Assembly: GCF_963924675.1 (NCBI RefSeq)
Contig: NW_027077440.1
Location: forward strand, 1,102,501-1,166,500
Length of the DNA stretch: 64,000 bases
DNA from: Phocoena phocoena
Taxonomy: Eukaryota; Chordata; Mammalia; Artiodactyla; Phocoenidae
Direction: 5' to 3'
Part shown: one piece after another, positions 26,192-37,394 of the stretch
Layout: each line of letters begins with the position of its first letter
How positions within the stretch are numbered: position 1 is the first letter of the stretch
The notes under the pieces: generated by a model
What the model was told of the DNA's origin: nothing
Seen by the model: only the letters and a program-made list of their open reading frames with translations
Database searches by the model: none
Program-made: the position numbers and the translations under genes

Positions 26192-28619
26192 TTGTCCAAA
26201 AAGTGCGGATGCTTTTTTCCCTAAATGTGTTCAGGAAATAACGCATACGCAGTTTTTGGCCAACCAAGCAAGCTTGTAAATAAACCTGCACTACAATGAA
26301 GTCTCAGTGCCCCCCAGGGCAAAAGGGCCATTTAAAAAAATTGTAAAATCCAGAAACGGAGGACAGGCAATGGAAAACAGGGATCCTTATTATGCTGATG
26401 CATATGATGTAAATTCCCGACAGCCATTCTGGAGAAGTGTTATGTGTTTCCTGAAACACGTAAGAAACAAAGCAACACAGCCTATGGCACTTCCACTTAT
26501 GGTCCTACAGCTTAGGGAAATTAAAATCAAAAACACCCAGCCACCTCAAAGTTTGGGAAGTCTCTGTTCACAAGAACCTCGTTTACAGTACCAGGTAAAT
26601 ATCTCAGAGAACAAACAATGGATAAAGAAGTTGTGGTACGTACGTACAATGGAATACCACTCAGCAATGAAATCTGTGTCATCAGGCCCGTAGCGGCATA
26701 GTGAGTGGATTCAGGTATGGTGATTCTACATGAAATAAGTCACACATAAAAAGAAACATCATAAAATATCACTAATACACAGTATGTAAACTTGACTACA
26801 CATGAACTGAATTACAAAACAGAACAGTCTCAAATTTAGAAAACCAACTTGTGCTTTCTTATGGAGAAAGTTGCGTTGGAGTGCTGCATAAAACCAGAGA
26901 CTGAAATTAGCACAGATACCGTTTCATAAGCCAAATATGTAATAGACAAGACCTACTCCTAGCTCTGCGAAATGGACTCAACACCACATATTCAACGCCT
27001 AGGAATATACCTGACTAGGAAGAATCTTAAAACCCGTGGATATTTATGTCTCCGTAAGAGAATCAAGAGTGTGTACAGCGGCATTAACGCAGCAGTGAAA
27101 ATCCGATAAATCCCAGTGTCAAAAAAAAATTTCAAAAACAAAACACAATGACAGTGAAATAGAGAGCAATTCTTAAAAAACTCACACAGGGCATGTGATG
27201 CAACCTGGTTTATCACATCTACACCCAGAGCTGGGTGAAAGATAAGGCTGGACCCTTTGGGCTGATAGCATTGGTGAGGTTCAGTGAGCAAATGCAGACC
27301 CTTTGATGTCATACTGCCTGGTACCCATTCCATGGTTCCCAACTCTCCAGGTTCAAGGTATTCTTCCTTCAGCTAAAATTTGCATGGGAAACCCAGAGTA
27401 TGCTCCACCGTGTGACTGGGAAACCTTTTTACATGCATGTCTGTTTTCGTCCCCTGGTACTCAGGTTCACCATTCCAGAACCTTTTCTTACACTCTCCCC
27501 ATTTGGAGAGTCAGTGCCTTAAACCTCCTGTTTGGCACTGTTTGCAATTTCTGCGCAAGATGAACAGGAATACGGAGAACCAATGGGAGACTATCTGTAG
27601 GTGTGTGCACGGGCAAATATTTTTTTTAACATCTTTATTGGGGTATAATTGCTTTACCATGGTGTGTTAGTTTTTGCTTTATAACAAAGTGAATCAGCTA
27701 TACATATACATATGCTCCCTGTGTCTTCCCTCTTGTGTCTCCCTCCCTCCCTCTCTCCCCCTTCCACCCCTCCAGGCTGTCCCAACGCCCCGAGCTAATA
27801 TCCCTGTGCCTTGCGGCTGCTTCCCCCTTGCTATCTACCTTACTACATTTGTTAGTGTGTATATGTCCATGACTCTCTCTCGCCCTGTCAGAACTCACCA
27901 TTCCCCCTCCCCATATCCTCAATTCCGTTCTCCAGTAGGTCTGCGCCTCTATTCCTGTCTTATCCCTAGGTCCTTCATGACATTTTTTTCCTTTAAATTC
28001 CATATATATGTGTTAGCATACGCTATTTGTCTTTTTCTTTCTGACTTACTTCACTCTGTATGACAGACTCTAGGTCTATCCATCTCATTACAAATAACTC
28101 AGTTTCATTTCTTTTTAAGGCTGAGTAATATTCCATTGTGTATATGTGCCACATCTTCTTTATCTATTCGTCCGATGATGGGCGCTTAGGTTCTTTCCAT
28201 CTCCGGGCTATTGTAAATAGAGCTGCAATGAACATTTTGGTACATGACTCTTTTTGAATTTTGGTTTTCTCAGGGTATATGCCCAGTATGCACGGGAAGT
28301 TTTAACACTCATTTCCCAACAGGAAAAGGAATTAACCAAAGGCTCAGCATGCCGTGCTGGAAAAAGATTAGGGCCTGAAGCAATCCTGCGGTTTTGTGGC
28401 CAGCTCACAAGAAAGCGAGTTGAGGAAAGGAGCTCAGGGGCACTGTCATTCACATACCTGCAGACTTATAAATGACAGAAATCGTACAAAAATATATTGA
28501 ATTAAGGCTGCGAAGAGGACTTGAAAGTGGGGCAGAATTGCTGGAATCCGATTTCAGGAGGTAGACGTGAATTGCTCTGAAAGCATAAGAGAAGTGGCAG
28601 AACCTCGTCAATGAAGCAC
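26192..28619. repeat. Satellite unit 16, divergent edge unit split by an L1 insertion
   Basis: The unit spans 2428 bp. Removing the L1 insertion and its duplicated target leaves about 1745 bp. The palindrome (26192-26263) is degraded on both sides (TTGTCC, GTGCGG, CTAAATGTG, GAAATAACG, CGCAGTTT). Substitutions are spread over the whole unit, clearly more than in units 1-15. It carries CAAAGTTTGGGA and CTTAGGG, as class B does, and CATTAACG with TTTCAAAAAC. Its first 500 bp closely match the partial unit at the window end (63614-64000). Confidence 0.9.
27617..28288 (-). mobile_element. 5'-truncated L1 (3' end), inserted in the satellite
   Basis: On the plus strand this starts with a T-run (27620-27627, the complement of the poly-A tail) followed by AACATCTTTATTGGGGTATA, then typical reverse-complement L1 3' UTR and the end of ORF2 (TGGCTGAGTAATATTCC-like text near 28120, GAACATTTTGGTACATGAC near 28230). 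It is about 670 bp and non-functional. Matching TGCACGGGCAA (27606-27616) and TGCACGGGAAG (28289-28299) are its target-site duplication, and both lie in satellite sequence at the same phase. The insertion therefore happened in an already formed unit. Confidence 0.9.
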
Positions 28620-28650
28620 TTGGCCAAAAAGGGCATATGCATTTTTTCCA
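28620..28650. repeat. Truncated palindrome: left arm only, at the array 1 end
   Basis: TTGGCCAAAAAGGGCATATG followed by CATTTTTTCC is the left arm with two changes. It stops about five bases before the symmetry centre and runs straight into GC-rich minisatellite DNA. The right arm and the rest of the unit are absent here. Confidence 0.85.
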
Positions 28651-31600
28651 GGGCCATCATTCACGGGAGTAGGAGGCTCCCAGCATGCTCCAGTGGCCAA
28701 CAGAGGGCCCACGTCGCCAAGGCGATGTGAGCTAGCCAGGCAGGAGTGACCTGACATCAGAGGGCCCACCTCACAGAATGGTATGGAACCCAGCCAGGAT
28801 CAGACTCTCCCCAGAGGGCCCACATCACCAAGGTGATGGGAACCAGGCAGGAGTGTCCTCACACCCGTGGGGCCACATCATCAAAAGTTGAGGTACCCAG
28901 CACATGTGGCCTCAAACCAGAGGACCCACATCACCATGGGTTTCGGAGTGAGGCAGGCAGGATTAACCTCACAACACATGTCCCATTGTATACAAAAGGT
29001 GTGGAAACCAGCAGTTGGATCTTCCTAGCAGGCGGCCCAGAGCACTGAGGCTATGAGATCCAGGCCGGCATGAACTCACAACAGAGGGCCCTCATTGTGA
29101 TTCTGTAAGCAACCCAGCCGTTGTGACCTCAGAGCAGAAGGCCCACATCCCCATGGGGAAGGGAAACAAGCAGGAGTGTCATCGCAAGAGTGGGCACACA
29201 TGAAAAAATGTGGGGAGCCCAGCAATTAGTGCCTGATGCCAGAGGGCCCTCATCACCGAGGGGCGGTGGCTCCCAGCCAGCTCCGACTGCTACCAGAGGG
29301 GTGACGTCGCCAATGCGGAGTGCGACAACCAGGCAGGAGTGACCTCAGAGCAGAGGGTCAACCTCACAGAAGTGTGAAGAACCAAAGAGGATCAGATTCT
29401 CACCAGAGGGCCCACATCACCAAGGGAATGGGAACCAGGCAGGAGTGTCCTCACACTAGTGGGGCCACATCACCGAAAAGTGAGGGACCCAGCACACGTG
29501 GCCTCAAACCAGAGGACACACATCACAAGGGAGCTGGGATTGAGGCAGGCAGGAGGAGCCTCAAAACAGAGGGACCATAGAATTAAAGAGGTGAAGAATC
29601 CCGCAGTTGGAACCTCCCAGCAGGTGGCCAGGAGCAGCGAGACTATGGGATCCAGGCCGGAGTGATCTCACACCAGAGGGCCGTCATCATGAAACTGTGA
29701 GCAACCTAGGCGTTGGGATCTCAGAGCAGAAGGCCCACATTCCCATGGGGTTGGGAACCTGTCAGAAGTGTACTCGCACCACAGGGCACACAGCAGAGAA
29801 TTTAGGGAACCCAGGAGTTAGGGCCTGACGCCAGAGGGCCCTCATTACCAAGGGGAGGAGACTCCAATCAGGCATCAACACCCAACTGAGGTCCCACGTC
29901 GCCAAGGTGACGTGTGACAGCCAGGTAGGAGTGACCTCACCGCAGAGGGCCTACCTCACAGAAGGGTGAGGAACACAGCCAGGATAAGACTCTCACCAGA
30001 GGGCCCACATCACCAAGGTGATCAGAACCAGGCAGGAGAGTCTTCACACCAGTGTGGCCACATCATAGAAAGGTGAGGAACCCAGCACATGTGGCCTAAA
30101 CCAGAAGACCCACATCTCCAAGGGGCTCGGAATGAGGCAGGCAGGAGTAGCCTCACAACACAGGGCCCATAGAATAAAAAAGCTGAGGAATCCAGCAATG
30201 GGAACCTCCCAGCAGGCGGCCAAGAGCACCAAGTCTATGCGATTCAGGCCGCAGTAAACTCACAGCAGAGGGTCCACATCATGAAACTGTGAGCAACCCA
30301 GCCATTTGGACCTCAGAGCAGAAGGTCCACATCCCCAAGGTGTTGGGAGCATGGCAGGAGTGTCCTCGCACCACGTAGCACATATCAGAAAATGTGGGTA
30401 CCCAGCAGTTAGGGCCTGACGCCAGAGGGCCCTCATCACTGAGGGGAGGAGGCTCCCAGCATGTTCCAACTACCACAAGAGGGCCCACGTCGCCAAGGCG
30501 GGGTGTGCCAGCCAGGCAGGAGTGACCTCACAGCAGACGGCCCACCTCAAAGAAGTGTGAGGAACCCAACCAGGATCAGACTCTCACCAGAGGGCCCATA
30601 TCACCAAGGGGACGGGAACCAGGCACGAGTGTCCTCACACCAGTGGGGCCACATCACTAAAAGATGAGGAAACTGGCCCATGTGGCCACAAACCAGAGGA
30701 CCTACATCACCAAGGGGCTGGGAGTGACACAGGCAGGAGGAGCCTCCCAACACAGGGCCCAAAGAATAAAAAAGGTGAGGAACCCAGCAGTTGGAACTTC
30801 CCAGCAGGCGGCCCAGAGTACAGAGGCTATGGGATCTAGGAATGAGTGAACTAACACCAGAGAGCTAACATCAGGAAACTGTGAGCAACCCAGTCGTTGG
30901 AACCTCAGAGCAGAAGGCCCATATCGCCATGGGGATGGGAACATTTCACGAGTGTCCTGGCATCACTGGGCTCACATCAGAAAACCTGGGGAGCCCAGCA
31001 GTTAGAGCCTGACGCCAGAGGGACCTCATCACCGAGGACAGGAGTCTCCAAAAGGATCCAACTGCCACCAGAGGGCCGACGTCACCAAGGCAATGGGAGC
31101 AAGCCAGGCAGGAGTTACCTCAGAGCACAGGGCCCACCTCACAGAACGGTAAGGAACCCAGCCAGGATCAGACTCTCACCAGAGGGGCCACATCACCAAG
31201 GGGCTGGGAAACAGGCACGAGTGTCCTCACACCATTGGGGCCACATCATCGAAAGGTGAGGGACCCAGCACACGTGGCCTCACACCAGAGGACACACATC
31301 ACAACGGGGCTGGGATTGAGGCAGGCAGGAGGAGCCTCAAAACAGAGGGCCCATAGAATAAAAAAGGTGAGGAATCCCGCAGTTGGAACCTCCCAGCAGG
31401 CGCCCAGGAGCAGCAAGCCTATGGGATCTAGGCCGGAATGAACGCACATCAGAGGGCCCTCATCATGAAACTGTGAGCACCCCAGCCGTTGGGACCTCAG
31501 AGCAGAAGGCCCAAATTCCCATGGGGTTGGGAACCTGACAGGAGTGTACTCGCACCACAGGTCGCACATCTGCAAATTTTGGGAGCCCAGGAGTTAGGGT

Positions 31601-34006
31601 CTGACGCAAGAGGGCCCTCATTACCGAGGGACGGAGACTCGCAGCAGACACCAACTCCCAACTGAGGGCCCACGTCACCAAGGTGATGTGTGCCAGCCAG
31701 GCAGGAGTGACCTCACCGCAGAGGGCCTACCTCACAGAAGGGTGAGGAAACCAGCCAGGATAAGACTCTCACCAGAAGGCCCACATCACCAAGGTGATCG
31801 GAACCAGGCAGGAGGGTCCTCACACCAGTGTGGCCACATTATAGAAAGGTGAGGAACCCAGAACATGTGGCCTAAAACAGGGGACCCACATCTCCAAGGG
31901 GCTAGGAGTGAGGCAAGCAGGAGTATCCTCACAAAACAGAGCCCACAGAATAAAAGTTGTGAGGAATCCAGCAGTTGGAACCGGCCAGTAGGCCGCCCAG
32001 AGCACAGAGTCTATGGGATCCAGGCCACAGCAAACTCACAGCAGAGGTCCCACATCATGAAACTGTGAGCAACCCAGCGGATGGGACTCAGAGCAGAAGG
32101 CCCACATCCCTATGGGATGGGAACCTGACAGGAGTGTCCTCGGCCCACTTCCACGAATCAGAAAATGTGGGAACCCAGCAGTTAGGACCTGAGGCCAGAG
32201 GACCCTCATCACCGAGGGGAGGAGGCTCCCAGCAGGCTCCAACTGCCACCATAAGGCCGATGTCACCAAGGCGGGGTGTGCCAACCAGGCAGGAGTGACC
32301 TCAGAGCAGAAAGCCCACCTCACAGAAGTGTGAGGAACCCAACAAGGATCAGACTGTCACCAGAGGGCCAACATCACCAAGGGAATGGGAACCAGGCAGG
32401 AGTGTCCTCACACCAGTGGGGCTACATCACCATAATTTGAGGGACCCAGCACACGTGGCCTCAAACCTGAGGACACACATCACCAAGGGGCTGGGAGTGA
32501 GGCAGGCCAGAGGATCCTCAAAACAGAGGGACCATAGAATAAAAACGTGAGGAATCCCACAGTTGGAACCTCCGGCAGGCATCCAGGAGCAGCGAGGCTA
32601 TGGGATCTAGGCCGGAGTGAACTCACACCAGAGGGCCCTCATCATGAAACTGTGAGCAACACAGCCGTTGGGACCTCAGAGCAGAAGGCTCACATCCCCA
32701 TGGGGATGGGAACCTGGCAGGAGTGTCCTTGCACCACTTAGCACGAATCAGAAAATGTGGGAACCCAGCAGTTAGGGCCTGAGGCCAGAGGGCCCTCATC
32801 ACCGAGGGGAGGAGGCTCCCAGCAGGCTCCAACTGCCACCATATGGCCGACGTTGCCAAGGCGGGGTGTGCCAGCCAGGCAGGAGTGACCTCAGAGCAGA
32901 GGGCCCACCTCACAGAAGGGTGAGGAACCTAACCAGGATCAGACTCTCACCAGAGGGCCAACATCACCAAGGTGATGGGAACCAGGCAAGACTGTCCTAA
33001 CAGCAGTGGGGCCAACATCACCAAGGGAATGGGAACCAGGCAAGAGTGTCCTCACACCAGTGTGGCCACATTATAGAAAGGTGAGGAACACAGCACATGT
33101 GGCCTCAAACAAGGGGACACACATCACGAAGGGGCTGGGAGTGAGGCATGCAGGAGGAGACGCACAACCGAGGGCCCATAGAATAAAAAAGGTGAGGAAT
33201 CGAGAAGTTGGAAACTCCAAGCTGGAGGCCCAGAGCACTGACACTATGGGATACAGGCCAGAGTGAACACACAGCAAAGGGCCCACATCATGAAACTGTG
33301 AGCAACCCAGCAGTTGGGACCACAGAACAGAATTCCCACATGCCCATGGGGATGGGAACCTGGCAGGAGTGACTCGCACCACTGGGCACACATCAGAAAA
33401 TGTGTGGAGCCCAGCACTTAGGGCCTGACACCAGAAGGCCCTCATCACTGAGGGGAGGAGGCCCCAGCACGCTCCAACTGCCACCAGAGGGTCCACGTCG
33501 CCAAGGCGACGTGCGCCAGCCAGGCAGGATTGACCTCACAGCAGAGGGCCCACATCATGAAAGTGTGAGCAACCCAGCCGTTAGGACCTCAGAACAGAAG
33601 GCCCACACGCTCATGAGGATGGGAACCTGGCAGCAGTGCCCTCGTACCACTTAGCACGTATCAGAAAATGTGGGAACCCCGCCATTAGGGTCTGACGCCA
33701 GAGGGCCTCATCACCGCAGGAAGGAGGCTCCCAGCAGGCTCCAACTGCCACCAGGGTGCCGAAGTCAACAAGGCGGGTTGTGCCAGCCAGGCAGGAGTGA
33801 CCTCAGAGAAGAGGGCTCACCTCACGGATGTGTGAGGAACCCAACCAGGATCAGAGTCTCACCAGAGGGCCCACATCACCAAGGGGATGGGAACCAGGCA
33901 GGAGTGTCCACACACCAGTGGGGCCACATCATCAAAAGATGAGGAACCCATCACATATGGCCTCAAACCTGAGGACATACATCACCATGTGGCTGGGAGT
34001 GAGGCA
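28651..34006. repeat. GC-rich minisatellite with ~590-bp higher-order period (11 x ~53 bp)
   Basis: The marker AGACTCTCACCAGAGGG or a close variant recurs near 28804, 29393, 29988, 30579, 31170, 31768, 32351, 32940 and 33855, about 590 bp apart except at the last step. Inside each period, subunits of about 53 bp begin with CAGAGGGCCCACATCACC-like text and end with GGAGTG.CCTCACAC-like text. In 32190-32777 I count 11 such subunits. Corresponding subunits one period apart are more alike than neighbouring subunits, the definition of higher-order structure. Open frames on both strands (for example 30897-31259, 33071-33496) recur with the period and look like by-products of repeat length. I do not recognise the family. 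Confidence 0.88.
32940..33855. repeat. Irregular minisatellite unit with internal duplication and register shift
   Basis: This step is about 915 bp, not about 590. One subunit is duplicated near 32960-33050 (two GGGAATGGGAACCAGGCAAG-like copies). Near 33540 the order jumps from the GCCAGGCAGGATTGACC subunit straight to the CATCATGAAAGTGTGAGC subunit, skipping several subunits and then repeating some already passed. Out-of-register recombination between subunits explains both. Confidence 0.7.
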
Positions 34007-35130
34007 GGTATCTGGAGGGGCACATTTAACTCTAATTTCCCACCAGGAAGAGGAATTAACCAAAGGCTCAGAGTGCCGTGCCGGACCCTGATTATGGCCT
34101 GAAGCAAACCTGCAGTTTTGTGGCCAGCTTACAAGGAAGCGAGTTAAGAAAGGAGCTCAGGGGCACTGTAATTCACAAACCTGCAGAGATAAATGACAGC
34201 TATTGGCAAAAATATATCGAAGTAAGTCTGCAAAGAGGACTTGAAAACGAGGCAGAATTGCAGGAATTATATTTCAAGAGGTAGATTGGAATTGCATTTA
34301 AAGCATATGAAAAGCGGCAGATCTTTGACAGTGATGCACATGGACAAAAAGTGCGTATACATTTTTCCTGAATATATTCAGGAAAAAACGCATATGAACA
34401 TTTTGGCCAACCAAGCACTCCAGCAATGGAAATCCACACTACAATGAAGTCACATTTCCCATTCGTCAAAAAGGCCATCTGAATAAAGTGTAAAAACCAG
34501 AAACACAGGACAGGCCATGGAGAACAGGGAGCCGTGTTATGCTGATGGGCGGGATGTAAATTGCCAACAGACACTCTGGAGATGTTCATGGTGTATCCTG
34601 AAACATCAAAAAACAAAGCTACAGAGCCTAGGGCACTTCCACTTTTGGCCCTATAGCTTAGGAAAATTAAAATCAACAAGACACAGCCAACACAAAATTT
34701 AGGGCTGCTGTGTTTACAAGAACCTCGAGTCCAGTACAAATTAAATATCCCAGAAAGAAAAAAATGGATAAAGAAGTTGTGCTACTTACGTACAATGGAA
34801 TATCACTCAGCAGTGAAATCAATGTCATCAGGCCTGTAGCAGCAAATTGAGTGGATTTAATTATGATGATTCTAAGAGAAATATGTCACACAAAGAAAGA
34901 TAATTATCATAAGATATCACTAATAGAGGGAGTGTAAACTTGGCTACACATAAACTAAATTACAAAACCGAACAGAGTCTCACATTTAGATAAAATCCTT
35001 ATGCTTGCTTAAGGGGAAAGTTGAGTTGGGCTGCTGTATAAAAACAGATTGAAATTAGCACACATACCATTCCATAAGCCAAATACGTAATAAACAAGAC
35101 CTACTCTTTGCTCAACGAAATAGACTCATC
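34007..35130. repeat. Diverged satellite fragment between minisatellite and L1
   Basis: The sequence re-enters the unit at AGGTATCTG (the AGGTGTCTGCACGGG phase, about 350 bp before the palindrome) and runs to CGAAATAGACTCA (the CGAAATGGACTCA phase). The palindrome at about 34339-34410 is recognisable but degraded, with intact centre GAATATATTC and arms GTGCGTATAC and GCATATGAAC. Divergence is several times that between ordinary units. It has CTTAGG, the class B state. Confidence 0.88.
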
Positions 35131-35868
35131 CATGGTGTATCACCTCACACCTATTAGAATGGGCATCATCAGAAAATCTACAAACAACAGATGCTGGAAA
35201 CGGTGTGGAGATAAGGAATCCTCTTCCACTATTGTTGGGAACGTAAATTGATACAGTCACTGTGGAGAACATTATGGAGTTTCTTATAAAACTAAGAATA
35301 GAATTACCATATGATACAGCAATCCCTCTACTGGGCATATACCCAGACAAAACCATAAATCAAAAAGAGACATTCACCACAATGTTCATTGCATCACTAT
35401 TTACACTATCCAGGAAATGGAAGCAACCTAAATGCCCACAGTCAGACGAATGCATAAAGATGTGGTACATATATAAAATGGAATATTACTAAGCCATAAA
35501 AAGGAATGAAATTGGGACATTTGTAGAGACGTTGATGGATCTAGAGACTGTCATACAGAGTGAAGTAAGTCAGAAGGAGAAAAACAAATCTTGTATATTA
35601 ATGCATATATGTGGAACCTAGAAAAATTGTACAGATGAACCGTTTTGCAAGGCAGAAATAGAGCAATACATGTATACAACAAACGTATGGACAACAAGGG
35701 GGGAAAGCTGTTGGGGATGGTGGTGGGAGGAGTTGAGATATTGGGATTGGTATGTATACATTTATATGTATAAAGTAGATAACCAAAAACAACCTGCTGT
35801 ATAAAAATATAAAATTAAATTCAAAATAAAAAAATAAAATTAAAAAAAGTAAAACAGAAAAAATATTC
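35131..35868 (+). mobile_element. 5'-truncated L1 3' end with A-rich tail
   Basis: Typical L1 ORF2 end and 3' UTR: TATCACCTCACACC, GAACGTAAATTGATACAG, ATTACCATATGATACAGC, ACTGGGCATATACCC, GAATATTACTAAGCC, GTGAAGTAAGTCAGAAGG, ending in an A-rich tail (about 35803-35868). It is 5'-truncated and carries stops, so it is inactive. It joins satellite sequence directly on the left. I could not find a convincing target-site duplication. It is a useful in-window reference for the L1-like part of the satellite unit. Confidence 0.88.
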
Positions 35869-37150
35869 TTCCCTTCACATACATGTATTTATATGAATAA
35901 ATTATTTCCATGCTTATATCTGTAAATACACAAAAGAGGAATAAAATCTACCTTGAACCAAAAACGAAAAAAAGATAAAAAAGAACAGAACCCACCAGTT
36001 ACACAGAGGAAAACCGTTTCAGGGCACTTGCTCCAATTGCAAACAATTCTGAAGTTGGTCAGTGGTGGGGAATCATCTCCCATTCAGCCAGCATGCTCCT
36101 CGCAACAAGCGTCCTCACTGCAAAGCTGGGGGACCGTGCCGAGGTATCTGTGAGTAAACGTGGGCCGAGCCCCAGGCCAGCTGCTGCTGAAATGTTCCCA
36201 CCCTTCCAAGGCTAAACACCTGAATATGTACAAGGACTTGAAAACGTAGAGGAAGGGCCATGGAGCCACATGAGGGACAGCATGCCAGCCGACTTGGTGC
36301 CTGCAGGCCAGCCAGGATGGTCCTGGCCCTGGGTGCTCTTCTGGAAGCTCTCCATTTCCCTGCCTGAGATACCCCTGCTGTCCCGGCCCCCACTGCTTTC
36401 TTCCTTCCTCACCTGTGCCCAGGGAGAAATTCCAGCGGCAGGTGTGGGTGACACATCCTCTTCTTTAGCAGGTAGCATCTTGGCAACTGCTGCAGAAAGT
36501 CCAGCAGAGCCCCACTCACACTGGGACACCCACAAAGCCGTGGCCTCTCACTCCCTCCCACCAGCCCAGCCCCGAGACTGCTGACAGGGCAGAGAAAATG
36601 GCGTCAGGCACAGCTGCAGGGGCTCTTGCTGCCTGGAGCGGTGTTTATATTGATCTCAACCCAGGCACACCCGGGGAGGGCTGGCCGGCACGGTCAGGCT
36701 TCCCAAGCCAGCCAATAATCACCCCTCAGGGGCTCACAGTTGCTGAAAATGGAACTTGCTGAATTGGCCAGGTCCAAGGAACAGGTGTGGGCTCCTGAGA
36801 GTCAGGATAGACAAGGGGCTGCAGCTCTGGCTTGTTTTCTAATTATATTATCTGGCCCATGAGTGGGAGACAACTTCAAGAAAACCCTCTCCTAATGAGA
36901 GGAACCCAGGAGTCAGGGAGAGGAGGGGTGGGTGGTGGTTGGAGACAGAGGCCTGGTGCCCCGGGTGCAGTGGAAGTCTCTGGAAGACCAGGTGGAGGAG
37001 GCCACACAGAGTGATGCCCAGGGTCACAGACCTGACAGAGCTGCTGTTTGTTAGTTCAAGTCCTGCTCTGAGGTGCTCTGTGTCAGATCTGAGCGACAGG
37101 TGAGCTGGGAGTGCTCTGCAATGAGTGCTATGTGCACAGTTCCTGTGTGC
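35869..37150. other. Single-copy-looking DNA, nothing recognised
   Basis: Mixed composition, becoming GC-rich from about 36070. It contains no satellite or minisatellite motifs and no repeat family that I recognise. Overlapping open frames of about 60-190 codons exist on both strands (36270-36584 plus, 36212-36535 minus, 36848-37408 minus). None has a recognisable domain or splice context, and GC-rich DNA yields such frames by chance. It could be an unidentified old repeat or an intronic or UTR relic. Confidence 0.5.
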
Positions 37151-37176
37151 CCAGCCCTGCCAAAGTACCTGCAAGG

Positions 37177-37385
37177 GTAGTTCTGTATCCTGGGAGGGGT
37201 CTGACCACGGGAGCCCCATGGACTGCAGAGGACCTGCCCAGGGAATCCCATATCCTGGGAGGGGCCTGAACACGAGAGCCCCGTGGGCTGGGGTGGGGGT
37301 AGGGTACCTGCCCAGGTGAGCTCCATATCCTGGGATTGGCCTGACCTCGAGAGCCCCATGGGCTGTTGGAGTCCTGGTAAAGGAT
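37177..37385. repeat. Three tandem copies of a ~70-bp repeat
   Basis: Each copy begins ATCCTGGGA..GG, continues CTGACCACGGGAGCCCCATG-like, then a GGACCTGCCCAGG-like segment and CCAT before the next ATCCTGGGA. Starts are near 37188, 37253 and 37328. The spacing grows in the second copy through a G-rich addition (GGGGTGGGGGTAGGG). The third decays into GGAGTCCTGGTAAAGGATG. The family is unknown. Confidence 0.7.
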
Positions 37386-37394
37386 GTCAGGACA

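Larger units (their letters stand above)
1..28650. repeat. Common cetacean-type satellite, array 1
   Basis: A head-to-tail array whose unit, measured between successive palindrome starts, is 1745-1748 bp. All units have the same orientation. Length and sequence character fit the common cetacean satellite, a heterochromatic repeat with no known protein product. Each unit holds, in order, the palindrome, about 890 bp resembling the L1 3' end and its A-rich tail, about 650 bp of unrecognised sequence, and about 200 bp leading back to the palindrome, of which roughly the last 130 bp again resemble L1. I use two class labels below. Class A has CAATATTTGG and CTTACGG about 350-400 bp after the palindrome. 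Class B has CAAAGTTTGG and CTTAGGG there, with GCAATTGC upstream. A second linked block reads either CCGAAACG...TTTCGAAAAC or CATAAACG...TTTCAAAAAC. Divergence rises sharply in the last unit. Confidence 0.93.

Noticed and set aside
1..28650. CENP-B box in the satellite unit
   Set aside because: I looked for TTCG....A..CGGG on both strands in reference units and found no match with the essential bases in place. GCAACCGGGATTG and the CTCCCCGC region do not fit.
33071..33496. 141-codon minus-strand frame and other frames in the minisatellite
   Set aside because: They repeat with the 53-bp and 590-bp periods on both strands, are low in complexity and lack a domain.
28651..34006. Minisatellite as a decayed zinc-finger or other coding repeat array
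   Set aside because: The 53-bp subunit is not a multiple of three, and no frame stays open through consecutive subunits with a recognisable motif.
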